Positions 25,001 through 34,105 of a DNA stretch of 64,000 bases are shown here, piece after piece; position 1 is the first letter of the stretch, and the number at the start of each line of letters is the position of its first letter. Source of the DNA: Micromonospora pisi (GTDB taxonomy: Bacteria; Actinomycetota; Actinomycetes; Mycobacteriales; Micromonosporaceae); NCBI RefSeq assembly GCF_003633685.1, contig NZ_RBKT01000001.1, positions 3,534,001 through 3,598,000 of the forward strand. Reading direction: 5' to 3'. The notes under the pieces are model-generated. The model was not told where the DNA came from. It made no database searches and saw only the letters and a program-made list of their open reading frames with translations. A program made the position numbers and the translations under genes.

Positions 25001-26821
25001 GTGACCCTGGCGTCGACAGCGCAGACCGCAAGCCGCGACAGCGACCGCGATCACTCGGGCGGTACGGCCACCGCACCCCCCGATGGTCCCGCTGTCGGCG
25101 CGGCGAAGACCGAGCCGACACTCCCCGGCGGACGGCACCTCCCCGCCGTGCTGCGCCGCCGGCTGGTGCCGATCGACAGCCGGCTGGAGCCGTACTCCTG
25201 GCTCGCCACGCTGGTGGTGGTCGCGATCGCCGCCATCCTGCGGCTGGTCGGGCTGAGTCACCCCAAGGGCAAGATCTTTGACGAGACCTACTACGCCAAG
25301 GACGCCTGGGGCCTGATCAGCAAGGGCGTCGAGTGGAACTACAAGGACAACGTCCCGTCGTACGTGGTCCACCCGCCACTGGGCAAGTGGATGATCGGCA
25401 TCGGCGAGTGGGCGTTCGGCTACTACGACGTCGACGGCAACGTCGTCTCCGCCGGGCACATCGTCACCACCTCGCCCGAGTTCGGCTGGCGCTTCTCCGC
25501 CGCGATCATCGGCATCCTCTCGGTGCTGCTGATGGTCCGGACCGCCCGCCGCCTCTTCGGCTCGACCGTGCTCGGCTGCGCCGCCGGCCTGCTGCTCGCC
25601 CTCGACGGGTTCCACCTGGTGCTCTCCCGCACCGCCCTGCTCGACATCTTCCTGCTCTTCTTCGTCTTCGCCGCGTTCGCCGCACTGGTCGTCGACCGGG
25701 ACCACCACCGCCGCCGGTGGGTACGCGCGATCGAGGCGGGACTCGACCCGAGCCGCCGTGGCGCCATCGGTCGGCTGCCGCTGCGGTTCCCCGAGAGTGT
25801 GCCGTGGTGGCGCCTGCTCGCCGCGCTGATGCTCGGCTGCGCGCTCGGGGTCAAGTGGAGCGCGCTCTACTTCATCCCGGCGTTCGCCCTCCTGGTGATC
25901 TTCTGGGAGGTCGGCGCGCGCCGCTCGGCCGGCGTACGCCGCCCCTGGCTGGACACCCTGCTCGGCGAGATCGGCTGGCTGGCCCTGGCCGGCGTACTGA
26001 TCGTGGCGACGTACATCGCCACCTGGTCGGGCTGGTTCGCCACCGACCACGGCTACTTCCGGCACTGGCTGGCTGACAACGGTCACTCGGAGCCGCCGAT
26101 TCTCGGGGCGTTGCAGAACCTGTGGCACTACCACGTCGAGGCGTACAAGTTCCACACCGGCCTGGAGACGCCGCACGTCTACCAGTCGTGGCCGTGGCAG
26201 TGGCTGCTCCTCGGCCGCCCGGTCGCCTTCTACTGGTCGTCGGATGCCGGCTGCGGAGCGCCGAGCTGCGCCGCCGAGATCCTGCTGCTCGGCACCCCGA
26301 TCCTCTGGTGGTCGTTCCTGCCGGCGCTCGCCGCGACCGCCTGGCTCGGCATCGCCCGCCGCGACTGGCGGGCCGGGGCGATCCTGCTCTCCGTCGCCGC
26401 CGGACTGCTCCCCTGGTTCTGGTTCGCCTTCGACGGGCGGACGATGTTCTCCTTCTACACCGCCCCGGCGCTGCCGTTCCTGATCCTCGCGGTGACGTAC
26501 GTACTCGGCGCGATCATCGGCCCACCGGGCGGCAGCAGAGCGACCCGGTCCCGGGTCCGTTCGGCGGCACCGGCCGAGGGCGACACCGGCCAGCCGACCA
26601 CCCTCACCCTCTCCGAGGAGACGCTTCCGGCCGAACTGTCGGACGAGTCGTCGACCGAGGGCGGTGGCCTGGACCGGCGTACCGTCGGCGTGATCATCGC
26701 CGGGGCGTACGTCCTGCTGGTGGCGATCTGTTTCGCGTACTTCTATCCGGTCTTCGTCGGCCAACTGCTGCCGTACGCCGAATGGTCCGCGCGAATGTGG
26801 CTGGGCCCCCGCTGGATTTGA
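25001..26821 (+). CDS. pmt: Dolichyl-phosphate-mannose:protein mannosyltransferase (Pmt, GT39)
   Basis: Polytopic membrane enzyme that transfers mannose from polyprenyl-phosphomannose to Ser/Thr of exported proteins. 606 residues with about ten to eleven membrane helices. The first external loop has the essential acidic pair in KIFDETYYAKDAW, followed by YVVHPPLGKW and the PEFGWRFSAAIIG segment typical of bacterial Pmt. The N-terminal 60 residues are a charged cytoplasmic tail, and a low-complexity linker comes before the last helix. The GTG at 25001 is probably leaderless. It pairs divergently with rsmI, a common actinobacterial arrangement. Confidence 0.92.
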   Translation: MTLASTAQTASRDSDRDHSGGTATAPPDGPAVGAAKTEPTLPGGRHLPAVLRRRLVPIDSRLEPYSWLATLVVVAIAAILRLVGLSHPKGKIFDETYYAKDAWGLISKGVEWNYKDNVPSYVVHPPLGKWMIGIGEWAFGYYDVDGNVVSAGHIVTTSPEFGWRFSAAIIGILSVLLMVRTARRLFGSTVLGCAAGLLLALDGFHLVLSRTALLDIFLLFFVFAAFAALVVDRDHHRRRWVRAIEAGLDPSRRGAIGRLPLRFPESVPWWRLLAALMLGCALGVKWSALYFIPAFALLVIFWEVGARRSAGVRRPWLDTLLGEIGWLALAGVLIVATYIATWSGWFATDHGYFRHWLADNGHSEPPILGALQNLWHYHVEAYKFHTGLETPHVYQSWPWQWLLLGRPVAFYWSSDAGCGAPSCAAEILLLGTPILWWSFLPALAATAWLGIARRDWRAGAILLSVAAGLLPWFWFAFDGRTMFSFYTAPALPFLILAVTYVLGAIIGPPGGSRATRSRVRSAAPAEGDTGQPTTLTLSEETLPAELSDESSTEGGGLDRRTVGVIIAGAYVLLVAICFAYFYPVFVGQLLPYAEWSARMWLGPRWI

Positions 26822-26841
26822 AGGTCCGGGGAGCCCCTCTC

Positions 26842-26909
26842 CTCGTCGATCTAGGGCGAAACGACGTTAGTTGATCTCCGGCAACGACGATTCACCCTAG
26901 ATCGACGAG
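26842..26909. repeat. 68-bp inverted repeat after pmt
   Basis: The arms CTCGTCGATCTAGGGCGAA (26842-26860) and TTCACCCTAGATCGACGAG (26891-26909) pair at 18 of 19 positions around a 30-nt loop. This is far longer than needed for a terminator and resembles a small non-autonomous repeat, but no target-site duplication is evident. It lies between pmt and the GNAT gene, both on the plus strand, and could end the pmt transcript. Confidence 0.75.
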
Positions 26910-26942
26910 CATGGGGGTGGGGTGGGCAGGCATGATCTCGTT

Positions 26943-27560
26943 GTGGGCGATGCAATCTCGTTGATCGAGAAGCCGATCCTGGTGGGTGAACGGGTGCTGC
27001 TCCGCCCCGTCGAGGCCGCCGACGCACCGGGGTTGGCGACGCTCGACCCGGAGACGCTCAAACTGACCGGCAGCCACCGTACGCACAGCCTGGAGATCCT
27101 GGAACGCTGGTACGCCACCCGCGCCGGCCATGACGACCGTCTCGACCTGGCGATCGTCGACCAGGGCAGCGGCGAGTGGGTGGGCGAGGTGGTGTTGTTG
27201 GACCTCGACGAACACAACCGTTCGTGCTGGTTCCGCATCCTGTTGGCCGGCCCTCGATTCTTCGGCCGTGGTTTCGGCACCGAGGCGACCCGACTGATCT
27301 TGGCGTACGCCTTCGAGACCGTCGGTCTGCACCGGATCGAGCTTGAGGTGTACGACTTCAACCCGCGCGCCCGCCGGGTCTATGAGAAGGTCGGCTTCGT
27401 CCACGAGGGCACCAAACGCCAGGCCCTGCACTGGGACGGCGAGTGGATCGACGCTCACCTCATGGCCCTGCTCGCCCCCGACTGGGCCACCCACCAGGGC
27501 CATCCGACACCCCCACCCGCGCCGACCATGAGCTCGACGCCGGGCGGGCAGGGGTCGTGA
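26943..27560 (+). CDS. GNAT-family N-acetyltransferase (RimJ/RimL type)
   Basis: About 205 residues. The acetyl-CoA-binding A motif is FFGRGFGTEATRLILAYAF, preceded by an IVDQGSGEWVGEVVLLDLD beta-strand pair and followed by LEVYDFNPRARRVYEKVGF, typical of RimJ/RimL-like enzymes that modify amines on proteins or small molecules. The C-terminal 25 residues are Pro-rich. GTG 26943 is preferred; GTG 26922 lies within a G-rich stretch and is also possible. The substrate is unknown. It converges on the DUF418 gene with a 9-bp gap. Confidence 0.85.
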   Translation: MGDAISLIEKPILVGERVLLRPVEAADAPGLATLDPETLKLTGSHRTHSLEILERWYATRAGHDDRLDLAIVDQGSGEWVGEVVLLDLDEHNRSCWFRILLAGPRFFGRGFGTEATRLILAYAFETVGLHRIELEVYDFNPRARRVYEKVGFVHEGTKRQALHWDGEWIDAHLMALLAPDWATHQGHPTPPPAPTMSSTPGGQGS

Positions 27561-27569
27561 CGACCCGCG

Positions 27570-28814
27570 TCAGCGCGGTTCGGGCTGGCGGGTGGTGGCG
27601 GCCAGAGCCGGCTCGATGGTCTCCGCGTTCGGCTGGTCCGATGTCGGCGGCGCGACGAAGGCGGGGCGGCGGGCGTTGGTGAGCCAGCGCAGCGCCCACT
27701 CGACCGGGCCGTAGCGGAAACGGCGCAGCCAGAGCGCGCTCAGGGCCAGTTGAGCGGCGAAGACGACCGCGACGAAGGCGAAGAGTGCCAGCGGGGAGAG
27801 GCTGCCCGCGAGACCGAACCCGATGCCGGTGAAGGCGATCAGGCCGATCGCGGACTGACCCAGGTAGTTGGTGAGGGCCATCCGGCCGCCCGGGGCGAGC
27901 GCGCTTCGGACCGCCGCCGTACGCGGGTTGTGCATGATCCGCAGCAGCGTCGCGACGTACGCGGCGGCCAGCAGCGGTGCCGTCGCCACGCTCGCCGCGA
28001 CCCCGAGGGTGTTGCCGTTGCCGCCGCTGGCGGTGTAGACGATCGAACCGAGCAGCCCGACGGGGAACCCGATCCACTGGATCCGGCGCAGCACCGGCTC
28101 GCCTCCGGTGACCCGGGCCAGCCACTGCCGGCGCCCGGCGACCATGCCGAGCAGGAAGAGCCCGAGCGCGGTCGGGCCCTGCAGGGTCACCGCCTGGAGT
28201 ACGAGCAGCGGCAGGCCGTCGAGGTGCTCGTCGAGGTTCGCCCCCCAGCCGCCGAGCAGTGCCCGCGTCGCCTCCTCGCCGTTGACCAGCGCCTCGGCCT
28301 CGCCCGGTACGAACGTCGAGCGGTCCACCAGGAACGCACTGGCGACCAGGCTGACCAGCACAAGTACGTAGAGGGCCAGCGCTGTCCGGATCGCCGTACG
28401 GTCCTTGACGTTGCGCATCAGGAGCAGGACGAGACACGCCACCGCGTACGTGGTGAGCACGTCGCCGCCGTAGAGCAGGACGATGTGCAGGGCGCCGAGG
28501 AGGAAGAGGCCACCGATGCGGCGGAGCATCCGTGCCGAGAAGGCGGCACCGGCCCGGCTCGCCGCCTCCATCTGGAGGGTGAAGCTGTATCCGAAGAGGA
28601 ACGAGAAGAGCACGTAGAACTTCATGTCGACGAAGAGGGAGGAGAACGCCCGTACGGCGTGGTCGAGGCCAGAGTCGAAGTCGGGGTCGGTGACCAGGTT
28701 TCCCGGATAACCGGAGGCCATGAAGGTGACGTTGACGGCGAAGATCCCGAGCAGTGCGAACCCTCGGATCGCGTCGACGTCGAGAACACGCCCGGCAGGA
28801 CTCTCTGTAGTCAT
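27570..28814 (-). CDS. DUF418-family (YeiB-like) integral membrane protein
   Basis: 414 residues with about ten membrane helices. The opening RVLDVDAIRGFALLGIFAVN is the hallmark N-terminus of this family. The C-terminal DUF418 half has GRMALTNYLGQSAIGLI and LWLRRFRYGPVEWALRWLT. These proteins are proposed membrane transporters or acyltransferase-like proteins; biochemical role unknown. ATG 28814 follows GGGGAGGT. The gene is divergent from a TetR gene with a twin palindrome between them, so TetR control of both is likely. Confidence 0.88.
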   Translation of the reverse strand: MTTESPAGRVLDVDAIRGFALLGIFAVNVTFMASGYPGNLVTDPDFDSGLDHAVRAFSSLFVDMKFYVLFSFLFGYSFTLQMEAASRAGAAFSARMLRRIGGLFLLGALHIVLLYGGDVLTTYAVACLVLLLMRNVKDRTAIRTALALYVLVLVSLVASAFLVDRSTFVPGEAEALVNGEEATRALLGGWGANLDEHLDGLPLLVLQAVTLQGPTALGLFLLGMVAGRRQWLARVTGGEPVLRRIQWIGFPVGLLGSIVYTASGGNGNTLGVAASVATAPLLAAAYVATLLRIMHNPRTAAVRSALAPGGRMALTNYLGQSAIGLIAFTGIGFGLAGSLSPLALFAFVAVVFAAQLALSALWLRRFRYGPVEWALRWLTNARRPAFVAPPTSDQPNAETIEPALAATTRQPEPR

Positions 28815-28836
28815 AACCGACCTCCCCGTGATCTGC

Positions 28837-28861
28837 GTATAGGATACAGCGTACGAGGTAC
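28837..28861. promoter_or_regulatory. Twin palindrome between DUF418 gene and tetR (probable operator)
   Basis: GTAT-AGG-ATAC (28837-28847) and GTAC-GAG-GTAC (28851-28861) are two 11-bp inverted repeats separated by AGC, so their centres are 14 bp apart. They sit between divergent starts at 28814 and 28923, the classical place for a TetR operator. Confidence 0.6.
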
Positions 28862-28922
28862 AGAGTTGCCGAGATCTAGAGTGAGCGCAAGACCCGCGGG
28901 TGGAGGACGAGGAGAGTTCAAC

Positions 28923-29669
28923 GTGGCGGAACCGACGCTCCCTCCCGTGGTGGCCCGGATGTGGGGCCGCGAGACGGTCGCCCGACACGGCCCCCGGCCC
29001 AGCCTTGACCTGGGCAGGGTCATCGACGCCGCGATCCGGATCGCCGACCGCGACGGCCTGGAGGGCGTGAAGATGAGCAGCGTCGCCGCCGAAGTCGGGA
29101 TGGCGACAATGTCCCTGTACCGCTACGTCGGCAGCAAGGACGAGCTCCTGATCGTGATGGCCGACGCCGCGACACCCGAACCGCCCGCGCTGGACGGACA
29201 GGGTTGGCGCGGTTACCTGACCGAGTGGACCCGGGCCAACCGGGATCTCCTCCTCGAACGGCCCTGGCTACTGGCGCTCGACCAGCGCACCCCACCCACC
29301 GGCCCCCGGCTGCTGCGCTGGCTCGACCGCGCGCTCGCGGCCCTCGCCGACACCGGACTCGACCACGGCGAACGGATCAACATCGCGACCAGCCTCACCG
29401 GCTACGCCGTCCGGCAGGCAACCCTGGCCCACGCTTTGAACAGCGTGGCCGGGGCCGTCACCGGCGACGACTCGATCGCCGGGCTGGCCGAGTACGGCGC
29501 CATTCTCGGGCAGGTGCTCGACCCGGAGGGTTACCCCGAACTCACCGAGGCGGTACGCGTCAACGCCTTCGGCGTCGCCGAGGAGTGGATCGACGACGCC
29601 GACTTCACCTTCGGGCTCGACCTGCTCCTCGACGGCATCGAGGCGCTCATCGCGCGCCGGCACGGCTAG
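28923..29669 (+). CDS. TetR-family regulator, divergent from the DUF418 transporter-like gene
   Basis: 248 residues from GTG 28923, which follows GAGGAGAG at ideal spacing. The HTH lies at about residues 35-85 (MSSVAAEVGMATMSLYRYVG, then SKDELL). The C-terminal half fits the TetR_C_1 (TetR class) helical domain, with DQRTPPTGPRLLRWLDRAL and a long GYAVRQATLAHALN helix. The likely target is the twin palindrome at 28837-28861 and thus the DUF418 gene and itself. The inducer is unknown. Confidence 0.88.
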   Translation: MAEPTLPPVVARMWGRETVARHGPRPSLDLGRVIDAAIRIADRDGLEGVKMSSVAAEVGMATMSLYRYVGSKDELLIVMADAATPEPPALDGQGWRGYLTEWTRANRDLLLERPWLLALDQRTPPTGPRLLRWLDRALAALADTGLDHGERINIATSLTGYAVRQATLAHALNSVAGAVTGDDSIAGLAEYGAILGQVLDPEGYPELTEAVRVNAFGVAEEWIDDADFTFGLDLLLDGIEALIARRHG

Positions 29670-29691
29670 GGCGCGCCGGTGACCGCCCTCG

Positions 29692-30087
29692 TCACCCGTT
29701 CTCCAGAGCGGCGATCAGGCCGTCCGGGTCGTCGACCGTGACCGTGACGGCCGGGTGGCGCAGCCAGCCACCCGGGGCGAGCCCCGGCACCGGGGTACGG
29801 AACCGGATGCAGACACCGCCAGCGCTGGTGGTGCCGAAACTGACGCCCCGGTCGACCATCGACATGTGCGGTCCGAGCACCCGCCACCACCGGTACGGGC
29901 CGGTGCGCTCGGCGCCGACGATGTTCTCCCGAGGGCTGTAGAGGCGCCACCTCCCGTACCGGACGGTCAGGCCGGCCACGTCGACGGTGACCCTGGCGCT
30001 GTCCGGGCGGACCCCGATGAGCGAGAGCGGCAGCCGGAACGGTCGCGCGAACGCGAAACCGAACCGTTGTGCGGCCGGGTCGGTCAC
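29692..30087 (-). CDS. Conserved hypothetical protein, 131 aa
   Basis: The protein reads VTDPAAQRFGFAFARPFRLP, then LTVRYGRWRLYSPRENIVGA, TGPYRWWRVLGP and GGVCIRFRTPVPGL, ending in TVTVDDPDGLIAALENG. The beta-rich, PH-like pattern with paired aromatic residues looks conserved, but I cannot name a function. GTG 30087 places the gene 49 bp after the stop of a small Cys-containing gene on the same strand; the longer start at 30153 would overlap that gene and is less likely. It may act with that neighbour. Confidence 0.65.
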   Translation of the reverse strand: MTDPAAQRFGFAFARPFRLPLSLIGVRPDSARVTVDVAGLTVRYGRWRLYSPRENIVGAERTGPYRWWRVLGPHMSMVDRGVSFGTTSAGGVCIRFRTPVPGLAPGGWLRHPAVTVTVDDPDGLIAALENG

Positions 30088-30136
30088 GACGCGCCGCCGG
30101 GTCGAAGGGTTCGCGGCATGCCGCCGGTCTACCCGG

Positions 30137-30343
30137 TCAGCGCCGGTCGACACACCCCGACGCCGACGAGTACGCGACGGGGCGGACCGGGCGCCCGCCG
30201 GTACGCGCGGCTCCCACCGTGGCGAGTTCGGCTGCGGAGAGTAGTCGCCATAACCCGCAGTGGCAGGACTGGTAGGTCACCACACCGTCGCTCGTACGGT
30301 GGCGGGACCGGGTGTGCCAGACATGACCGTCGTCGGTGTTCAT
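30137..30343 (-). CDS. Small protein with Cys-x-Cys (possible zinc site), 68 aa
   Basis: Begins MNTDDGHVWHTRSRHRTSDG, followed by VVTYQSCHCGLWRLL. The two close Cys residues plus three nearby His could form a compact metal site; otherwise the protein has no recognisable domain. ATG 30343 is chosen; ATG 30367 would add eight residues. It overlaps no other gene on its strand and lies upstream of the 29692 gene, forming a likely two-gene unit divergent from the CGNR regulator. Confidence 0.6.
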   Translation of the reverse strand: MNTDDGHVWHTRSRHRTSDGVVTYQSCHCGLWRLLSAAELATVGAARTGGRPVRPVAYSSASGCVDRR

Positions 30344-30356
30344 GACCAGAGCCTGC

Positions 30357-30362
30357 TGTAAT
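30357..30362 (+). promoter_or_regulatory. Putative -10 element (leaderless) for the CGNR gene
   Basis: TGTAAT is followed by 6 nt and the GTG at 30369. No ribosome-binding site precedes the start. The region also overlaps the beginning of the divergent 30343 gene. Confidence 0.4.
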
Positions 30363-30368
30363 GCCATT

Positions 30369-30926
30369 GTGCATCTCAACCCTTACGGCCAGGACGCCGT
30401 ACGCCTTGCCGTCGCACTGGCCAACAACCGCCCGACCACCGTCGCCGACCTGGTGACGCGGTGCGCCGCCGCCGGGTTGGTGATCGACATGCCGGTCGGC
30501 GACCGGGACCTGACCGAGGCCCTTGAACTGGTCGACCAGTGGTGCCGGATCGTCGACGCGCCGGACGAGGTCCAACGGGCCGAACTGGTCAACGGGCTGC
30601 TGGCGGCGGCGTCGGCGTACCCCCGGCTGACCAACCACGAGGGCTCCGGCTGGCACCTGCACTACCGCGACGACGGGGTTCCACTGGCTGCGGTGCTGCG
30701 CGCACTGGTCGGCGTCGGCACCGCTCTGCACCTCGCCGGACGGGGTATGAGCCGGCTCGGCCGCTGCGCGTTGGCCGACTGCGCGACGGTCTACGTCGAC
30801 ACCTCGCGAGGGGGCCGGCAGCGTTACTGCTCACCGGGCTGCGCCAACCGCGATGCCGTGCGTCGCCACCGGGCGCTACACGCGCCGAACGGGCACCCGG
30901 GACCGCGAACCGGCGGCCTCACATAG
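30369..30926 (+). CDS. CGNR zinc-finger protein (ABATE-domain type regulator)
   Basis: 185 residues from GTG 30369 (VHLNPYGQDAVRLAVALANN), the typical opening of this family. The N-terminal part is a helical stress-linked ABATE-like domain. The C-terminal zinc-finger segment is RCALADCATVYVDTSRGGRQ followed by YCSPGCANRDAVRRHR; four Cys are present, and the signature reads CANR instead of CGNR. These proteins are thought to be DNA-binding regulators. It is divergent from the small Cys-containing gene, and a strong hairpin follows its stop codon. Confidence 0.85.
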   Translation: MHLNPYGQDAVRLAVALANNRPTTVADLVTRCAAAGLVIDMPVGDRDLTEALELVDQWCRIVDAPDEVQRAELVNGLLAAASAYPRLTNHEGSGWHLHYRDDGVPLAAVLRALVGVGTALHLAGRGMSRLGRCALADCATVYVDTSRGGRQRYCSPGCANRDAVRRHRALHAPNGHPGPRTGGLT

Positions 30927-30978
30927 GTGCGCGCCCCGATCGCCTGCCACGGGGGAAGCGGGCGATTGGGGCGCGCAC
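30927..30978 (+). terminator. 18-bp hairpin after the CGNR gene
   Basis: GTGCGCGCCCCGATCGCC (30927-30944) pairs with GGCGATTGGGGCGCGCAC (30961-30978) with one G-U type wobble. The stem begins immediately after the TAG stop codon, and the loop is 16 nt. Confidence 0.75.
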
Positions 30979-31357
30979 GATGAGCTTAACCATGCCGGTT
31001 CACCGAACACAACGGGTGATGTTCAGTCAGATTTCCGACCGGCGTCCGGGTGTGCAGAAGGCGTAAATCATCTCAACCGTCATAAATGACCATGAGTCAG
31101 CTCGCCCACGACAGCGTCCACACCGTACATATGCCCTGGTCGCGAGGGGTGTGGGGCGATCACCGGGCGGGTTTTCCTCGATCGTCGGATTCGCTACTGA
31201 AACATCGGCGTTACCGCTGATCGTCACCCCCGGTTGAAGCGGATGAACGGGCGGTGAACCCGCCGTCACCGGCGCCGGCGATTCCTTCCCGCGTGACCCG
31301 CGGGCACGACGGCTGCCGTACCTGCGGGCCCTCCACTTGGAACCCCGGAGGAGAACC
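30979..31357 (+). other. 379-bp intergenic region ahead of treS
   Basis: No gene seen. It is noticeably richer in A/T around 31010-31100 than the flanks, and holds the inverted repeat GTCAT-AA-ATGAC (31079-31090) and a GGAGGAG ribosome site for treS near 31347. It probably contains the treS promoter, but I cannot fix the -35/-10 pair with confidence. Confidence 0.5.
31079..31090. promoter_or_regulatory. Small inverted repeat upstream of treS
   Basis: GTCAT and ATGAC flank a 2-nt AA centre in an A/T-rich island about 270 bp before treS. It is a possible operator; weak evidence. Confidence 0.3.
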
Positions 31358-33194
<1,837 letters not shown>

Positions 33195-33196
<2 letters not shown>

Positions 33197-33235
33197 CCGG
33201 GAGCCCGGTCCCCCGGCTACCGGGTCGGCGGGACC
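33195..33235 (+). terminator. Hairpins after treS
   Basis: GGTCCC (33208-33213 region) and GGGACC (about 33230-33235) enclose an inner CCGG-CTA-CCGG pairing; GACCGGG/CCCGGTC at 33195-33210 offers an alternative stem overlapping the stop codon. Mutually exclusive folds; a terminator is likely. Confidence 0.45.
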
Positions 33236-33352
33236 GAGGACGGAAACAGGGTGGAAATTTAACCATCGTTCATGCTCGGGCGAGGCCGTACGACAGTTGG
33301 CTCCGTCTATATGGGTGACAGGCAGAGAGCCTGCCACCCGGATGGAGTCGTG

Positions 33353-34009
33353 ATGACCCGTACCCTCACGCGCTGGGCCACCACCCTGCTGGCCACCGCC
33401 ACCCTCGCCGTCCTCGGTCTCGCCAACCCGGCCCAGGCCGCGACCGTCTCCCAGCCACTCCGCACCATGATCGCCAACCTGCCGGTCGCCAGCGAAATCC
33501 GCACCGGCTACAACCGCGACCTCTTCCCGCACTGGATCGACGCCGACGGCGACGGCTGCAACACCCGGTACGAGGTACTGATCGCCGAGGCCACCACCAA
33601 CCCGTCGGTCGGCTCCGGCTGCACGCTCACCGGCGGACGCTGGTTCTCGTACTACGACGGGGCCTACTGGACCAACCCCGCCGACCTGGACATCGACCAC
33701 GTCGTCGCGCTCGCCGAGGCATGGGACTCCGGTGCCCGCTCGTGGACCACCTCACGGCGGCAGTCGTACGCCAACGACATGGGCGACGTACGGGCACTGA
33801 TCGCGGTCACCGACAACGTCAACCAGACCAAGAGCGACCAGGACCCGACCACCTGGGTACCGAGCCGTGAGGTCTGCCGCTACATCGGCGAATGGGTGGC
33901 GGTGAAGACCCGCTGGCGGCTCACCGTCGACACCGCCGAGAAGAACGCCCTCACCAGCCGGGCCGCCTCCTGCTCGAACATCACCCTCACGGTCACCCAC
34001 GCCTTCTGA
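33353..34009 (+). CDS. Secreted HNH-type endonuclease (DUF1524/GmrSD-C-like)
   Basis: 218 residues with a Sec signal peptide (basic start, LLATATLAVLGLANPAQA, cleavage about 29/30). The catalytic core is DLDIDHVVALAEAWDSGA (about 111-128), followed by VRALIAVTDNVNQTKSDQDP and a WVPSREVCRY segment, the arrangement of secreted HNH nucleases in actinomycetes. Cysteines at 69, 90, 175 and 207 likely form disulfides. ATG 33353 follows GGATGGAG. Probably degrades DNA outside the cell for nutrition or competition. No immunity gene is evident beside it. Confidence 0.88.
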   Translation: MTRTLTRWATTLLATATLAVLGLANPAQAATVSQPLRTMIANLPVASEIRTGYNRDLFPHWIDADGDGCNTRYEVLIAEATTNPSVGSGCTLTGGRWFSYYDGAYWTNPADLDIDHVVALAEAWDSGARSWTTSRRQSYANDMGDVRALIAVTDNVNQTKSDQDPTTWVPSREVCRYIGEWVAVKTRWRLTVDTAEKNALTSRAASCSNITLTVTHAF

Positions 34010-34025
34010 GCCGCCGGTTCACACC

Positions 34026-34062
34026 CGGTACGGGACCGGTGCGACCCACCGGCCCCGTACCG
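34026..34062. terminator. Hairpin between convergent HNH and STAND genes
   Basis: CGGTACGGG (34026-34034) and CCCGTACCG (34054-34062) are perfect arms, with an inner CCGGTG/CACCGG pairing, giving a long stem 16 bp after the nuclease stop codon. Confidence 0.65.
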
Positions 34063-34095
34063 CGCCCGGACGCCAGTCGGCGCCCGGACGCCAGT
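34062..34095. repeat. 16-bp direct duplication downstream of the STAND gene
   Basis: GCGCCCGGACGCCAGT occurs at 34062-34077 and again at 34080-34095, an 18-bp period. It lies in the convergent intergene right after the hairpin; no function apparent. Confidence 0.8.
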
Positions 34096-34105
34096 GCGGC
34101 GCCGC

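Noticed and set aside
33353-34009. Toxin-immunity pair for the secreted HNH nuclease
   Set aside because: The following gene is convergent and belongs to the PknG operon; no small immunity-like gene is adjacent, so a nutrient nuclease is simpler.
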